From assembly GCF_002483305.1 (NCBI RefSeq), contig NZ_DLHQ01000025.1, positions 1 through 35,186 on the forward strand: 35,186 nt of DNA. Reading direction: 5' to 3'. The translations under genes and the position numbers were made by a program. This stretch comes from Brevundimonas sp. UBA7664 (GTDB taxonomy: Bacteria; Pseudomonadota; Alphaproteobacteria; Caulobacterales; Caulobacteraceae). The notes below the pieces were generated by a model. It did no database searches. It saw only the letters and a list, made by a program, of their open reading frames with translations, and was not told the origin of the DNA. Below are positions 8,197 to 16,109 of the stretch, piece after piece. Positions within the stretch are counted from its first letter, which is position 1. Each line of letters starts with the position of its first letter.

Positions 8197-8519
8197 CGAC
8201 CCCCCGCCCGCAGCCACGCCGCACGGGCATCGGAGAGGCGAGAGGGGATCAGACCGCGCAGCGAAGCCTGGCCGATGCGTTTCAGACCGGCCTCAAGACC
8301 CTTCTGCCAGGCCACCTGCGCCTCGATGGCGACGCCCTGGGCAATGTCGATCACCATCACCACCTTCGGCAGGACCAGATTCCGGTCCAGCCGGATACGA
8401 CCGCCCTGGGCCGAGTGATCGATCAGCTGGCAGGGCAGCTCAAGCCCCGGCGAAACCACCACCGCGCGCGTGTTGGCGGGCGAGCGCGGCTCGAAACGGC
8501 GATCCTGCGGGGCGGTCAT
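8193..8519 (-). CDS. Small PilZ-domain protein (c-di-GMP binding)
   Basis: A 108-residue protein that is almost only a PilZ domain. The two c-di-GMP motifs are present: RxxxR as Arg8-Phe-Glu-Pro-Arg12 and (D/N)xSxxG as Asp34-His-Ser36-Ala-Gln-Gly39. It is therefore likely to bind cyclic di-GMP and act as a small adaptor. Its start overlaps the stop of the upstream kinase gene by 4 nt (ATGA), placing it last in the sdh-led operon. The functional link with succinate dehydrogenase is unclear and may be only transcriptional. Confidence 0.85.
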   Translation of the reverse strand: MTAPQDRRFEPRSPANTRAVVVSPGLELPCQLIDHSAQGGRIRLDRNLVLPKVVMVIDIAQGVAIEAQVAWQKGLEAGLKRIGQASLRGLIPSRLSDARAAWLRAGGR

Positions 8520-9316
8520 GCGTGCATAGAACCCGGCAGACGGTTTCGATCCAGTTGCACCACGACATCGGCCCTCACGCCGCCGTCCAGCATTTGACGT
8601 GTGATCCGCTCGAAATACTGGATGAAGCCGGCCAGCCGTGCGCGTTCGGCGGCGGGCAGGTCGGCAGGAGCGACGCCCAGCAGATCAGCCTCCTGCTGGC
8701 AGCGCCAGTCCAGCACAACATCGAAGGACGGCGCCTTGAGGAAGAGGACGGCGTCGAACCGGGCGATGAAGTGGGCATAGGCCCCGCCGATGAAGCCGTT
8801 CACGGCGCGCCGCCAGCCGATGTCGGGGTCGTGGTCCGCTTCCAGCGCATTGACCGGCTCGGCCAGTTCCGCCGCATCCTGCGGCAGGGCGCCGAGGCAC
8901 CAGGCGTCGATCAGAATGGCCGAGGGCCGACCCGCAAAGACACGCCAGTTCGCGACGGGCCGCCGGTCGTCGCCACGCTTGTCGAAATCGGGGATGCGGG
9001 TCTCGTCATCCGGTCCGGCGGAGGACAGGGCGTCGATCAACTGTTGCAGCAGGCCGAGATCGTGCGTCCCGGGCGGGCCTCGGGTGACGAACAGCGGATG
9101 GACCTCCCGCGCCAGGGCCTCGCGTTCGGCCCGGGTCAGATAGACGTCGTCGATCGAGATCTGGACCGCCCCGAACCGGTCGGCGGCGGCGCGGGCGAGG
9201 GTGGTCTTGCCGGACCCCTGCGCCCCGACCAGGGCGATCAGCGGCGGACGGTCTTTCGGTCCGTCGGCGATCAGCCGGCCGACGAGATCGACCAGTTCAG
9301 GGTTCGCCCGGCCCAC
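8516..9316 (-). CDS. P-loop kinase, D-glycerate 3-kinase-like
   Basis: A 266-residue P-loop NTPase with Walker A GAQGSGKTT (Lys37-Thr38). Downstream are SIDDVYLT, the family signature RGPPGTHD (near residues 79-86), IPDFDKRGDDRRP, and ILIDAWCLG as the Walker B-like strand. This set matches the plant/yeast-type glycerate kinase group (GLYK/Tda10), which phosphorylates D-glycerate to 3-phosphoglycerate; pantothenate- or uridine-kinase-like alternatives fit less well because of the GTHD motif. The start codon is GTG, 9 nt after the ferredoxin stop codon. Part of the sdh operon by spacing and direction. Confidence 0.72.
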   Translation of the reverse strand: MGRANPELVDLVGRLIADGPKDRPPLIALVGAQGSGKTTLARAAADRFGAVQISIDDVYLTRAEREALAREVHPLFVTRGPPGTHDLGLLQQLIDALSSAGPDDETRIPDFDKRGDDRRPVANWRVFAGRPSAILIDAWCLGALPQDAAELAEPVNALEADHDPDIGWRRAVNGFIGGAYAHFIARFDAVLFLKAPSFDVVLDWRCQQEADLLGVAPADLPAAERARLAGFIQYFERITRQMLDGGVRADVVVQLDRNRLPGSMHA

Positions 9317-9325
9317 GGCCGCGGT

Positions 9326-9646
9326 TCAGTGCTGGTTTTCGGGGAGACGGACGATCAGGCCGTCGAGATCGTCGGTGACCCGGATCTGGCAGGACAGGCG
9401 GCTGTTCGGCTGGACGTTCTCGGCGAAGTCCAGCATCGACTCCTCCATGGCCGAGGCGCGGCCGGTCTCGGCGGCGAAGGCCTCGTCGACATAGACATGG
9501 CAGGTGGCGCAGGCGCAGGCCCCGCCGCAGTCGGCGTCGATGCCGGGGACGTTGTTGCGGATCGCCCCCTCCATGACGGACAGGCCGGTCTTGATCTCCA
9601 CGACATGCTCGCGGCCGTCGTGTTCGATGTAGGTGATCTTCGCCAA
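9326..9646 (-). CDS. Adrenodoxin-type [2Fe-2S] ferredoxin
   Basis: A 106-residue ferredoxin. The cluster ligands are Cys40, Cys46, Cys49 and Cys86, with gaps of 6, 3 and 37 residues, identical to adrenodoxin spacing; Cys44 is an extra Cys. Such proteins pass electrons to P450s, Fe-S assembly or heme A synthesis. The start codon is TTG, giving MAKITYIEHDG, which fits the family N-terminus; it begins 1 nt after the sdhB stop. There is no isc cluster nearby, so the partner is unknown. Confidence 0.9.
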   Translation of the reverse strand: MAKITYIEHDGREHVVEIKTGLSVMEGAIRNNVPGIDADCGGACACATCHVYVDEAFAAETGRASAMEESMLDFAENVQPNSRLSCQIRVTDDLDGLIVRLPENQH

Positions 9647-9647
9647 G

Positions 9648-10448
9648 TCAGGCGGCCTCGGTCTTCTTGCGGGACGGGGCCACCATCAGCTTCTTGGTTT
9701 TCGCGATCGCCTCCGCCGGGTTCAGCCCCTTGGGGCAGACCTGGGCGCAGTTCATGATGGTGTGGCAGCGGTAGAGTTTGAACGGGTCCTCGAGGTCGTC
9801 GAGCCGCTTGTCCGTGGCGTCGTCGCGGCTGTCGGCGATCCAGCGGTAGGACTGCAGCAGGGCCGCCGGGCCGAGGTATTCGGTCTGGTTCCACCAGTAG
9901 CTGGGGCAGGACGTCGAACAGCAGGCGCACAGGATGCACTCGTACAGACCGTCCAGCTTGGCGCGGTCCTCGGGCAGCTGGATGCGCTCCTTCTCCGGGT
10001 CCGGCTCGTCGGACTGGAGGTAGGGCTGGATCGAGTCGTACTGGGCGTAGAACAGGGTCAGGTCCGTCACCAGATCCTTGACCACCGACTGGTGCGGCAG
10101 GGGGGCGATGGAGATGGTCGAGGAGGCGCACTCCTCCCAGCCCTTGGTGCAGGCCAGGGTGTTGCGGCCGTCGATGTTCATCGAGCAGGAGCCGCAGATG
10201 CCCTCGCGGCACGAGCGCCGGAAGGTCAGGGTCGGGTCGATCTCGTTCTTGATGTGGATCAGGGCGTCCAGCAGCATCGGGCCGTGGTCGTCGGCCGAGA
10301 TCTCGAACGTGTCCCAGCGCGGGTCGGCGTCGACCTCGGGGTCGTAGCGATAGACCTTGTAGGTCTTGACGTTCTTCGCGCCGGCCGGGGCCTTGTGGAC
10401 CTTGCCGCGCGTGGGCTTGGAGCCCTTGGGGAGAGTCAGCTGGACCAT
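9648..10448 (-). CDS. sdhB: Succinate dehydrogenase iron-sulfur subunit
   Basis: A 266-residue subunit with all three cluster motifs: CREGICGSCSMN with a later Cys for [2Fe-2S], CILCACCSTSCP for [4Fe-4S], and CHTIMNCAQVCPKG for [3Fe-4S]. It carries electrons from SdhA flavin to ubiquinone. The start ATG overlaps the sdhA stop codon by one base (TAATG), implying coupled translation. It is the fourth gene of sdhC-D-A-B. Confidence 0.97.
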   Translation of the reverse strand: MVQLTLPKGSKPTRGKVHKAPAGAKNVKTYKVYRYDPEVDADPRWDTFEISADDHGPMLLDALIHIKNEIDPTLTFRRSCREGICGSCSMNIDGRNTLACTKGWEECASSTISIAPLPHQSVVKDLVTDLTLFYAQYDSIQPYLQSDEPDPEKERIQLPEDRAKLDGLYECILCACCSTSCPSYWWNQTEYLGPAALLQSYRWIADSRDDATDKRLDDLEDPFKLYRCHTIMNCAQVCPKGLNPAEAIAKTKKLMVAPSRKKTEAA

Positions 10449-12232
10449 TAGTACACCCGCGCCTTGGGCTCGATGTAATCGATGTCCGTGGACATCGTGT
10501 AGTTATGCACCGGGCGATAGTCGATCTTCACCGGCTCGTTCGGCACCTTCCACGACAGGGTGTGCTTCATCCAGTTCGCGTCGTCGCGGTCGGGATAGTC
10601 CTCGCGGGCGTGGGCGCCGCGCGATTCCGTGCGGTTCAGGGCGCTCTCGATCGTGACCAGGGCCTGATCGATCAGGTTGTCGTATTCGAGGGTCTCGACC
10701 AGATCGGTGTTCCAGATCAGGCCGCGGTCGGTGGTCTTGATGTCGGCGCCGGCGGCGTGGATGGCGCGCAGCTTGGCCACCCCCTCCTCCAGCGTCTTGC
10801 CGGTGCGGAAGACGGCGGCGTCGGACTGCATGGCGCGCTGCATGTCGATGCGCAGCTTCGACGTCGGGGTCGAACCGTTCGCATGGCGGAAGCGGTCGAA
10901 CCGGGACAGGTGGCCGTCGGTGGTCGAGGCGGGGGCGTCCGGCACCTTCGAGGTCTTGTCGACCACCTCGCCGCAGCGCAGGCCGGCGGCGCGGCCGAAC
11001 ACGACCAGATCGGTCAGGCTGTTGGAGCCCAGGCGGTTGGCCCCGTGCACCGAGACGCAGGCCGCCTCGCCCACGGCCATCAGGCCGGGGACCACGGTGT
11101 CGGCATTGTCGCCGACCTTGGTCAGGACCTCGCCGTGATAGTTGGTGGGGATGCCGCCCATGTTGTAGTGGACGGTCGGCAGGACCGGGATGGGCTGTTT
11201 CGTCACATCGACGCCGGCGAAGATCTTGGCGCTCTCGGAGATGCCCGGCAGGCGTTCGTGCAGCACGGCCGGATCGAGGTGGTCGAGGTGCAGGTGGATG
11301 TGGTCCTTGTTCGGGCCCACGCCGCGGCCTTCGCGGATCTCGATGGTCATGGAGCGGCTGACCATGTCGCGCGGGGCCAGATCCTTCACGGTCGGCGCAT
11401 AGCGCTCCATGAAGCGCTCGCCCTCGGAGTTGGTCAGATAGCCGCCCTCGCCGCGGGCGCCCTCGGTGATCAGGCAGCCGGCGCCGTAGATGCCGGTCGG
11501 GTGGAACTGGACGAACTCCATGTCCTGCAGCGGCAGGCCGGCGCGCAGCACCATGGCGTTGCCGTCGCCGGTGCAGGTGTGGGCGCTGGTGGCCGAGAAA
11601 TAGGCGCGGCCGTAACCGCCCGTGGCGAGGATCACCAGCTTGGCGCGGAAGCGGTGCATGGTCCCGTCGTCGAGCTTTAGCGCCGTCACGCCGGTGCAGG
11701 CGCCGTCCTGCATGATCAGGTCGAGGGCGAAATATTCGACGAAGAACTCGACCTCGCGGCGGACCGACTGGCCGTACAGGGTGTGCAGGATGGCGTGGCC
11801 GGTGCGGTCGGCGGCGGCGCAGGTGCGCTGCACCGGGCCTTCGCCGAAGTTCCGCGTCATGCCGCCGAAGGCGCGCTGGTAGATCTTGCCCTCGTCGGTG
11901 CGCGAGAAGGGCACGCCCCAGTGCTCGAGCTCATAGACGGCCTTGGGCGCGTTGCGGACCAGGTATTCGATGGCGTCCTGGTCGCCCAGCCAGTCCGACC
12001 CCTTGACGGTGTCGTACATGTGCCACTGCCACGAATCCTCGCCCATGTTGCCGAGCGAGGCGGAGATGCCGCCCTGGGCCGCGACCGTGTGCGAGCGGGT
12101 CGGGAAGACCTTGGTGACGCAGGCGACCTTCAGCCCCTGCTGGGCCGCGCCGAGGGCGGCGCGAAGGCCCGAGCCGCCCGCGCCGACGACGACGACGTCA
12201 TAGGCGTGATCGACGAATTCATAAGCAGCCAT
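10448..12232 (-). CDS. sdhA: Succinate dehydrogenase flavoprotein subunit
   Basis: A 594-residue flavoprotein oxidising succinate to fumarate. The dinucleotide fold VVVVGAGGSGLRAALG lies at residues 13-28, and the covalent FAD His is in the motif RSHTVAAQGGI near residue 47. Downstream are the family segments QFHPTGIYGAGCLITEGARGEGG and the substrate-site HxHxH-type region HIHLHLDHL. Length is normal for alphaproteobacteria. It follows sdhD after 6 nt in a tightly packed operon. Confidence 0.97.
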   Translation of the reverse strand: MAAYEFVDHAYDVVVVGAGGSGLRAALGAAQQGLKVACVTKVFPTRSHTVAAQGGISASLGNMGEDSWQWHMYDTVKGSDWLGDQDAIEYLVRNAPKAVYELEHWGVPFSRTDEGKIYQRAFGGMTRNFGEGPVQRTCAAADRTGHAILHTLYGQSVRREVEFFVEYFALDLIMQDGACTGVTALKLDDGTMHRFRAKLVILATGGYGRAYFSATSAHTCTGDGNAMVLRAGLPLQDMEFVQFHPTGIYGAGCLITEGARGEGGYLTNSEGERFMERYAPTVKDLAPRDMVSRSMTIEIREGRGVGPNKDHIHLHLDHLDPAVLHERLPGISESAKIFAGVDVTKQPIPVLPTVHYNMGGIPTNYHGEVLTKVGDNADTVVPGLMAVGEAACVSVHGANRLGSNSLTDLVVFGRAAGLRCGEVVDKTSKVPDAPASTTDGHLSRFDRFRHANGSTPTSKLRIDMQRAMQSDAAVFRTGKTLEEGVAKLRAIHAAGADIKTTDRGLIWNTDLVETLEYDNLIDQALVTIESALNRTESRGAHAREDYPDRDDANWMKHTLSWKVPNEPVKIDYRPVHNYTMSTDIDYIEPKARVY

Positions 12233-12238
12233 CAGCCG

Positions 12239-12646
12239 TCAGATCCCGAAGCCGGCGGGCAGGGGCGCGGAGCCCAGGGCCAGCCTTACGATGAAGAATA
12301 CGCCCGCCGCCGCGATCAGGACGCAGAGCAGGCCGATCAGGCCCAGGATCGCCGTGCGCGACCCGGGCTTGTGGATATAGTCATCGACGATGACCTTCAG
12401 CCCCATCTGCATGTGCCAGACGCTGACCAGCAGGGTGATCGCCAGCAGGACCGCGTTCACCGGCGAGCGGAACCAGGCGAGCGCCCCGTCAAAGCCGCCG
12501 CCCGACAGGACGAAACCGCTCCACAGACCCCAGAGGGTCAAGGGCACGAGGATCAGGGACGAGGCGCGCTCGGCGGTCCATTCCCCGGCGCCGTGGCGGT
12601 CGGAGACCTTGACGCCCTTGACGAAGATCTTGGTGTCGCGGCTCAC
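12239..12646 (-). CDS. sdhD: Succinate dehydrogenase membrane anchor subunit
   Basis: A 135-residue membrane subunit with three hydrophobic helices. The heme b His lies in SVWHMQMGLKVIVDDYIH. The open frame extends upstream into sdhC, but the start used here is the GTG at 12646, which overlaps the sdhC stop codon (GTGA) and gives the expected N-terminus VSRDTKIF. The upstream part of the open frame is Arg/Pro-rich shadow sequence. It anchors the SdhAB dimer and forms the quinone site with SdhC. Confidence 0.9.
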   Translation of the reverse strand: MSRDTKIFVKGVKVSDRHGAGEWTAERASSLILVPLTLWGLWSGFVLSGGGFDGALAWFRSPVNAVLLAITLLVSVWHMQMGLKVIVDDYIHKPGSRTAILGLIGLLCVLIAAAGVFFIVRLALGSAPLPAGFGI

Positions 12647-13116
12647 AGCGCGATCCTTCCCGAGGCGAAGAGGAGGGCCCAGAAGGCGACGGCGATCAGG
12701 ACGCCGCCGATGATCGAAGCCCAGGACAGGGCGTCGGCGGTCTTCGGCGACAGTCCGACGGCCGCATCCCAGATCAGATGGCGGACGCCGCCGGCCAGGT
12801 GGAGGCAAAGGGCCACAGTCAGGCCGAACCAGACGAACAGGCCCAGCGGCGAACCCATCCAGTCGGTGAAGGTCGCATAGGCGTCCGGCCCGAAGGCGAG
12901 GGCCAGCAGCCAGAGGAACACCAGTCCTGCCCCGACCGACAGGGCGCCGCCTGTCATGCGGTTCAGGATCGAGGCGAACATGGTGACATGCCAGCGCCAG
13001 ACCTGAAGATGCGGCGAAAGCGGGCGGACGCGGCCGTTGGGCTGAACCACGAAACGGCCGGTTTGATCGTCGGTCGGATCGTTGGAAGCGTCGCCCGGAA
13101 GGGGGGAGGTCGACAT
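12643..13116 (-). CDS. sdhC: Succinate dehydrogenase cytochrome b556 subunit
   Basis: A 157-residue three-helix subunit. Family signatures are RPLSPHLQVWRW, SILNRMTGGAL and HLAGGVRHLIWD, the last holding the heme b His ligand. The N-terminal 30 residues before RPLSPHL are an extended hydrophilic tail. The ATG at 13116 is the only clear start in frame, yet no ribosome site precedes it; instead a Fur-like box directly touches the start. First gene of a seven-gene operon that ends with the PilZ gene. Confidence 0.93.
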   Translation of the reverse strand: MSTSPLPGDASNDPTDDQTGRFVVQPNGRVRPLSPHLQVWRWHVTMFASILNRMTGGALSVGAGLVFLWLLALAFGPDAYATFTDWMGSPLGLFVWFGLTVALCLHLAGGVRHLIWDAAVGLSPKTADALSWASIIGGVLIAVAFWALLFASGRIAL

Positions 13117-13133
13117 ATTGCGAATGGTTCTCA
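13117..13133 (-). promoter_or_regulatory. Fur-like box directly upstream of sdhC
   Basis: On the minus strand TGAGAACCATTCGCA matches the 7-1-7 Fur consensus TGATAAT-N-ATTATCA at 10 of 14 positions and ends just before the sdhC ATG. Succinate dehydrogenase is iron-rich and iron-regulated in many bacteria, so a Fur-family site is plausible, but its place in the expected ribosome-site region is odd. Match by eye only. Confidence 0.4.
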
Positions 13134-13297
13134 GAAACCTGAGCGAATTCAGCCGCTCGAAACCGGTGGACCGGGTTTAGTCAGCGTGACGGCAGGGGTC
13201 AACGAAGCGTGAGCAGGTGCGGCATCGGCGATCACGAATTCGCGGGTCGGGTGCGCCCGCTTTGCCAACTTGCCCGGTTCACGGCAGTCTTCGGCCC

Positions 13298-13852
13298 ATG
13301 TCGGGGTTCATCGTCGTCGCCTTCGCGAGCCTGTTGATGCAGCAGGCCGCGCCGCATCCCTCCACGCAGGCGCCCTATCGGGCCCCGGCGATCCGGCCGT
13401 TCGAGCCCGCCCCGGACTCTGCCCGTGAGCAGGCCCAGGGCGATGCCGAGGGGGACCTGTACCGGCGCCCGCTGGAAGCTCCGGTGGTGGTCGAGGCCTA
13501 TGTCCGCTCCTATGAGTTCACGCCGAGCGACATCGAGACCGTCTATGAGCAGGGCGTGGCCTCGGCCGAGATCCGGGCCGATCAGAGCGCCGGTCCGCTG
13601 GACGGCGGGTGGCGGATGGTCGATGCGGCGGGACGGCCGCTCTATGATCTGGTCCTGAGCGATCCGGGCGTCGGGCCGGTCGAGGGCGGCTGGCGCAACC
13701 GGTCCGGCTGGGGTCCGGCGACATCGGACGGCGTGGTCCTGACGCTGGACGGCGCGGGCGCCCTGACCCTGGAGCGGACCGCGAACGGCTGGCGCGGGAC
13801 GTTGACCGTCGACGGCCAGACCCGGCCCGCGGCCCTCATCCGCCCGGACTGA
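13298..13852 (+). CDS. Exported protein of unknown function
   Basis: A 184-residue protein I do not recognise. The start ATG at 13298 gives a short hydrophobic signal-like segment (MSGFIVVAFASLLMQQAAP). The frame continues upstream to 13217, but that part is basic and not signal-like. The mature part holds a Pro-rich stretch, then a region rich in Gly and Trp with two similar phrases, LDGGWRMVDAAGRPLYDLVLSD and VEGGWRNRSGW, followed by a beta-strand-like C-terminus ending TLTVDGQTRPAALIRPD. It is probably periplasmic and beta-rich. Its end overlaps the convergent HIT gene by 17 nt. Confidence 0.6.
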   Translation: MSGFIVVAFASLLMQQAAPHPSTQAPYRAPAIRPFEPAPDSAREQAQGDAEGDLYRRPLEAPVVVEAYVRSYEFTPSDIETVYEQGVASAEIRADQSAGPLDGGWRMVDAAGRPLYDLVLSDPGVGPVEGGWRNRSGWGPATSDGVVLTLDGAGALTLERTANGWRGTLTVDGQTRPAALIRPD

Positions 13853-14264
13853 GACGCATCCGGGATATCGCGGCCTGAAGGCCGTTGGCGCCGTAGGGCA
13901 CGGCCGCGCCGCGCCCCCAGACCGGATCGGGCCACAGGTCGTCGTCATGGCGGCGGCCGACCACATGGACATGCAGCTGGGCGGTGACATTGCCGAGGGC
14001 GGCGACGTTCAGCTTCTGCACCGGGCGGCCCGCCGCCTGGCCGAGGAACCGCACATTTTCGCCGGCGCGCACGACCTCGTCGAGCAGCACCGCGCGCTCG
14101 GCCGGGGTCAGGTCCTCGATCTCATGCAGGCCGGCGCGGCGCGGAATCAGGATCAGCCACGGAAAGCGCGCGTCGTCCTGGAGCCGGACCTGGCACAGAG
14201 GCCAGTCGCAGACGACGACGGAGCCGATGTCGAAGGCGGGATCAGCTTTGAACGCAGCGGTCAT
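13836..14264 (-). CDS. HIT-family nucleotide hydrolase/transferase
   Basis: A 142-residue histidine-triad protein. The signature is QLHVHVVGR near residues 96-104, a version in which the first His of the triad is Gln, common in the alphaproteobacterial HIT branch. An upstream LNVAALGN segment fits the family fold. HIT proteins cleave or transfer nucleotide phosphoramidates or dinucleoside polyphosphates; the exact substrate is not evident. Cytoplasmic. The 3' end overlaps the exported protein gene. Confidence 0.85.
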   Translation of the reverse strand: MTAAFKADPAFDIGSVVVCDWPLCQVRLQDDARFPWLILIPRRAGLHEIEDLTPAERAVLLDEVVRAGENVRFLGQAAGRPVQKLNVAALGNVTAQLHVHVVGRRHDDDLWPDPVWGRGAAVPYGANGLQAAISRMRLSPGG

Positions 14265-14307
14265 GACCCTCGGTCGCGCGGCGGCGGCGCCGGGTCAAGC
14301 GGGACCG

Positions 14308-15207
14308 TCAATTCAGCGCATAGACCACGCAGGCCCGGTCGGTCAGTTCGCGCAGCGGCGGCTGCAGCGCCAGCCGGGCGGCCTCGATCTGGGCTTCTGT
14401 CGGACCGGCCGCGCCCGGCGGAGCCGGCGGCGGGGCCGCGTGAATCCGGTTGCCCGTGATCATCATACCACTCGGCGCGCCATTCACCGTCGTGGCCTGT
14501 TCCGCGCCGGACGTATAGGACGGCCAGCCGGCCAGGACGTCGGTCTCGCAGGCGCGGCCGGTGGGATCAATGACCCGCACGGCGCCCAGGGCCGCGCCGG
14601 CGTTCGTGGCCGCCTCGCGCGCCCGCCGCGCCGCGTCCTTGACCGCCTCGGCCTGCAGCCAGGTGTTGGTCGCGTTTTCGGGCTCGAGATTGAAGCCGAC
14701 CTGGCTGGTCGAGGTCGGCTCCGAGGCGATCACCGTGGCGTAGACCCGCTCCAGCACCGCCATGTCGCGGACGGTGACGCTGATCGAGGCGTCGGCCTGG
14801 TAGCGGGCGATGCGGTCGGCGCGGACATTGTCGCGCAACACGCCGTTCTCGTCGCGATACTGATCATAGATCGGGCGGGTGGTGATGGAGGTCTCGACCC
14901 GAACTGTGTCCAAGCCATAGGCGGCCAGCGCCTGGCTGAGGGCGCGGATCTGGTCGGCGGCCTTGCGCGAGGCGTCGGCGGCGCTGCGGTCGATCGACTG
15001 GAAGGTGGCGCCGAAGGCGGCGCGGTTGGCCGGGATTTCGGTGCGCACATAACCCACCGAGGCGATGACCGGATCGCGCATCCACCACGGCGCCGGCACA
15101 TAGCGCTCGCCGAGGGTGGCCGGGGGCGTCTGGGCCGAGGCGACGGCGGGAACAACCGCGGCCGGGAGCGCCGTGGCGATCAGCAGGGTGAGGGTCAGAC
15201 GGCGCAT
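14308..15207 (-). CDS. Periplasmic SIMPL-domain protein
   Basis: A 299-residue protein with a clear signal peptide (residues 1-25, ending ASAQ). The rest fits the SIMPL (DUF541) fold: repeated alpha/beta units with the phrases ASVGYVRTEIPANRAAF, ALSQALAAYGLDTVRVETSITTRP and a central YQADASISVTVRDM. Bacterial members include oxidative-stress defence proteins, but the biochemical role is unknown. The Pro/Ala linker near residue 255 precedes a short C-terminal helix with one Cys. It is divergent from ahpC, so the two may share the 220-bp gap with an OxyR-like site. Confidence 0.75.
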   Translation of the reverse strand: MRRLTLTLLIATALPAAVVPAVASAQTPPATLGERYVPAPWWMRDPVIASVGYVRTEIPANRAAFGATFQSIDRSAADASRKAADQIRALSQALAAYGLDTVRVETSITTRPIYDQYRDENGVLRDNVRADRIARYQADASISVTVRDMAVLERVYATVIASEPTSTSQVGFNLEPENATNTWLQAEAVKDAARRAREAATNAGAALGAVRVIDPTGRACETDVLAGWPSYTSGAEQATTVNGAPSGMMITGNRIHAAPPPAPPGAAGPTEAQIEAARLALQPPLRELTDRACVVYALN

Positions 15208-15304
15208 GGCGATATCTCCGGTTGCGGCTCGACCCTGCCCTCCCCCGACTGGCGCGTAAAGGCGCGGAGGGATTTCATCAGGCCTGCGCCGGCCTATGGA
15301 GGCT

Positions 15305-15319
15305 ATAGATAAAATCTAT
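15305..15319. promoter_or_regulatory. OxyR-type half-operator upstream of ahpC
   Basis: ATAGATAAAATCTAT fits the OxyR dimer motif ATAG-n-T-nnn-A-n-CTAT at every specified position. Two further CTAT elements lie at 15294 and 15303. A -35-like TTGACT follows at 15342-15347. The site is 109 nt before the ahpC ATG and is also upstream of the divergent SIMPL gene. No oxyR gene is in the window. Confidence 0.65.
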
Positions 15320-15427
15320 CGAGGTTTCCGGCTTCCACTCATTGACTTTGTGCACCGCACACGCCATTTCGCAGTTGCGGCGCCCTCCCCGGCGCAAACC
15401 CTTTCAGACACCTCAGGAGCACCTGCC

Positions 15428-15982
15428 ATGCTGGGCGTTGGACAAACACTGCCGGACTTCAAGATCATCGGCGTCAAGCCGGGCTTCAACAGCCACGAGG
15501 AAAACGGCGTCTCGGCCTTCGAGCCGATCACCAAGGACAGCTTCGAGGGCAAGTGGAAGGTGATCTTCTTCTACCCCAAGGACTTCACCTTCGTCTGCCC
15601 GACCGAGATCGCCGAGTTCGCCTCGCTGGCGCGCGACTTCGACGACCGCGACACCGTGGTGATGGGCGGCTCGACCGACAATGAGTTCGTGAAACTGGCC
15701 TGGCGCCGCGACCACGCCGACCTGTCGAAACTGCCGATCTGGCAGTTCGCCGACAACGGCGGCAAATTCGCCCGCGACCTGGGCGTTCTCGATGAGGCCG
15801 AGGGCGTCGCCCTGCGCGCCACCTTCGTGGTCGATCCGCACAATGTCGTGCAGCATGTCTATGTCACCAATCTGAATGTGGGCCGCGCCCCCGCCGACAC
15901 CCTGCGTGTCGTCGACGCCCTGCAGACCGACGAGCTGTGCGCCTGCAACCGCCCGGTGGGCGGCGAGACGCTGGCCGCGTAA
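15428..15982 (+). CDS. ahpC: Alkyl hydroperoxide reductase AhpC, 2-Cys peroxiredoxin of the AhpD-coupled type
   Basis: A 184-residue peroxiredoxin. The peroxidatic Cys57 is in FTFVCPTE; the C-terminus carries a CxC pair, Cys171 and Cys173 (ELCACNRP). The third-Cys layout mirrors mycobacterial AhpC (61, 174, 176), which is reduced through AhpD rather than AhpF. It removes H2O2, organic peroxides and peroxynitrite in the cytoplasm. The frame is open further upstream, but the ATG at 15428 gives the family N-terminus MLGVGQTLPDF and has an AGGAG site at 15416-15420. ahpD follows after an internal hairpin. Confidence 0.95.
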   Translation: MLGVGQTLPDFKIIGVKPGFNSHEENGVSAFEPITKDSFEGKWKVIFFYPKDFTFVCPTEIAEFASLARDFDDRDTVVMGGSTDNEFVKLAWRRDHADLSKLPIWQFADNGGKFARDLGVLDEAEGVALRATFVVDPHNVVQHVYVTNLNVGRAPADTLRVVDALQTDELCACNRPVGGETLAA

Positions 15983-16005
15983 GTACTGACCAGCGTTGAA
16001 CTGGA

Positions 16006-16034
16006 CAGGCGGCGGCGAAAGCCGCCGCCTGTTT
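16006..16034 (+). terminator. Strong hairpin after ahpC, terminator or attenuator
   Basis: A perfect 11-bp stem (16006-16016 with 16021-16031) closes a GAAA tetraloop and is followed by TTT. The short T run suggests partial termination, so ahpD expression could be lowered relative to ahpC. Confidence 0.75.
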
Positions 16035-16048
16035 CGTATCTACCTTGT

Positions 16049-16090
16049 TGCGCTAACGCTCGCCGCGCCGCGGCTCGCTGCTTGAGCGCA
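16049..16090 (+). repeat. TGCGCT...AGCGCA stem element before ahpD
   Basis: An imperfect inverted repeat with 6-bp ends TGCGCT and AGCGCA and a very GC-rich interior. It sits 14 nt after the ahpC hairpin and 19 nt before the ahpD start. A similar element precedes rimM at 23995-24026. It could be an untranslated-leader hairpin or a REP-like repeat. Confidence 0.35.
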
Positions 16091-16109
16091 TTCTGTTCTG
16101 GAGTTTCCC

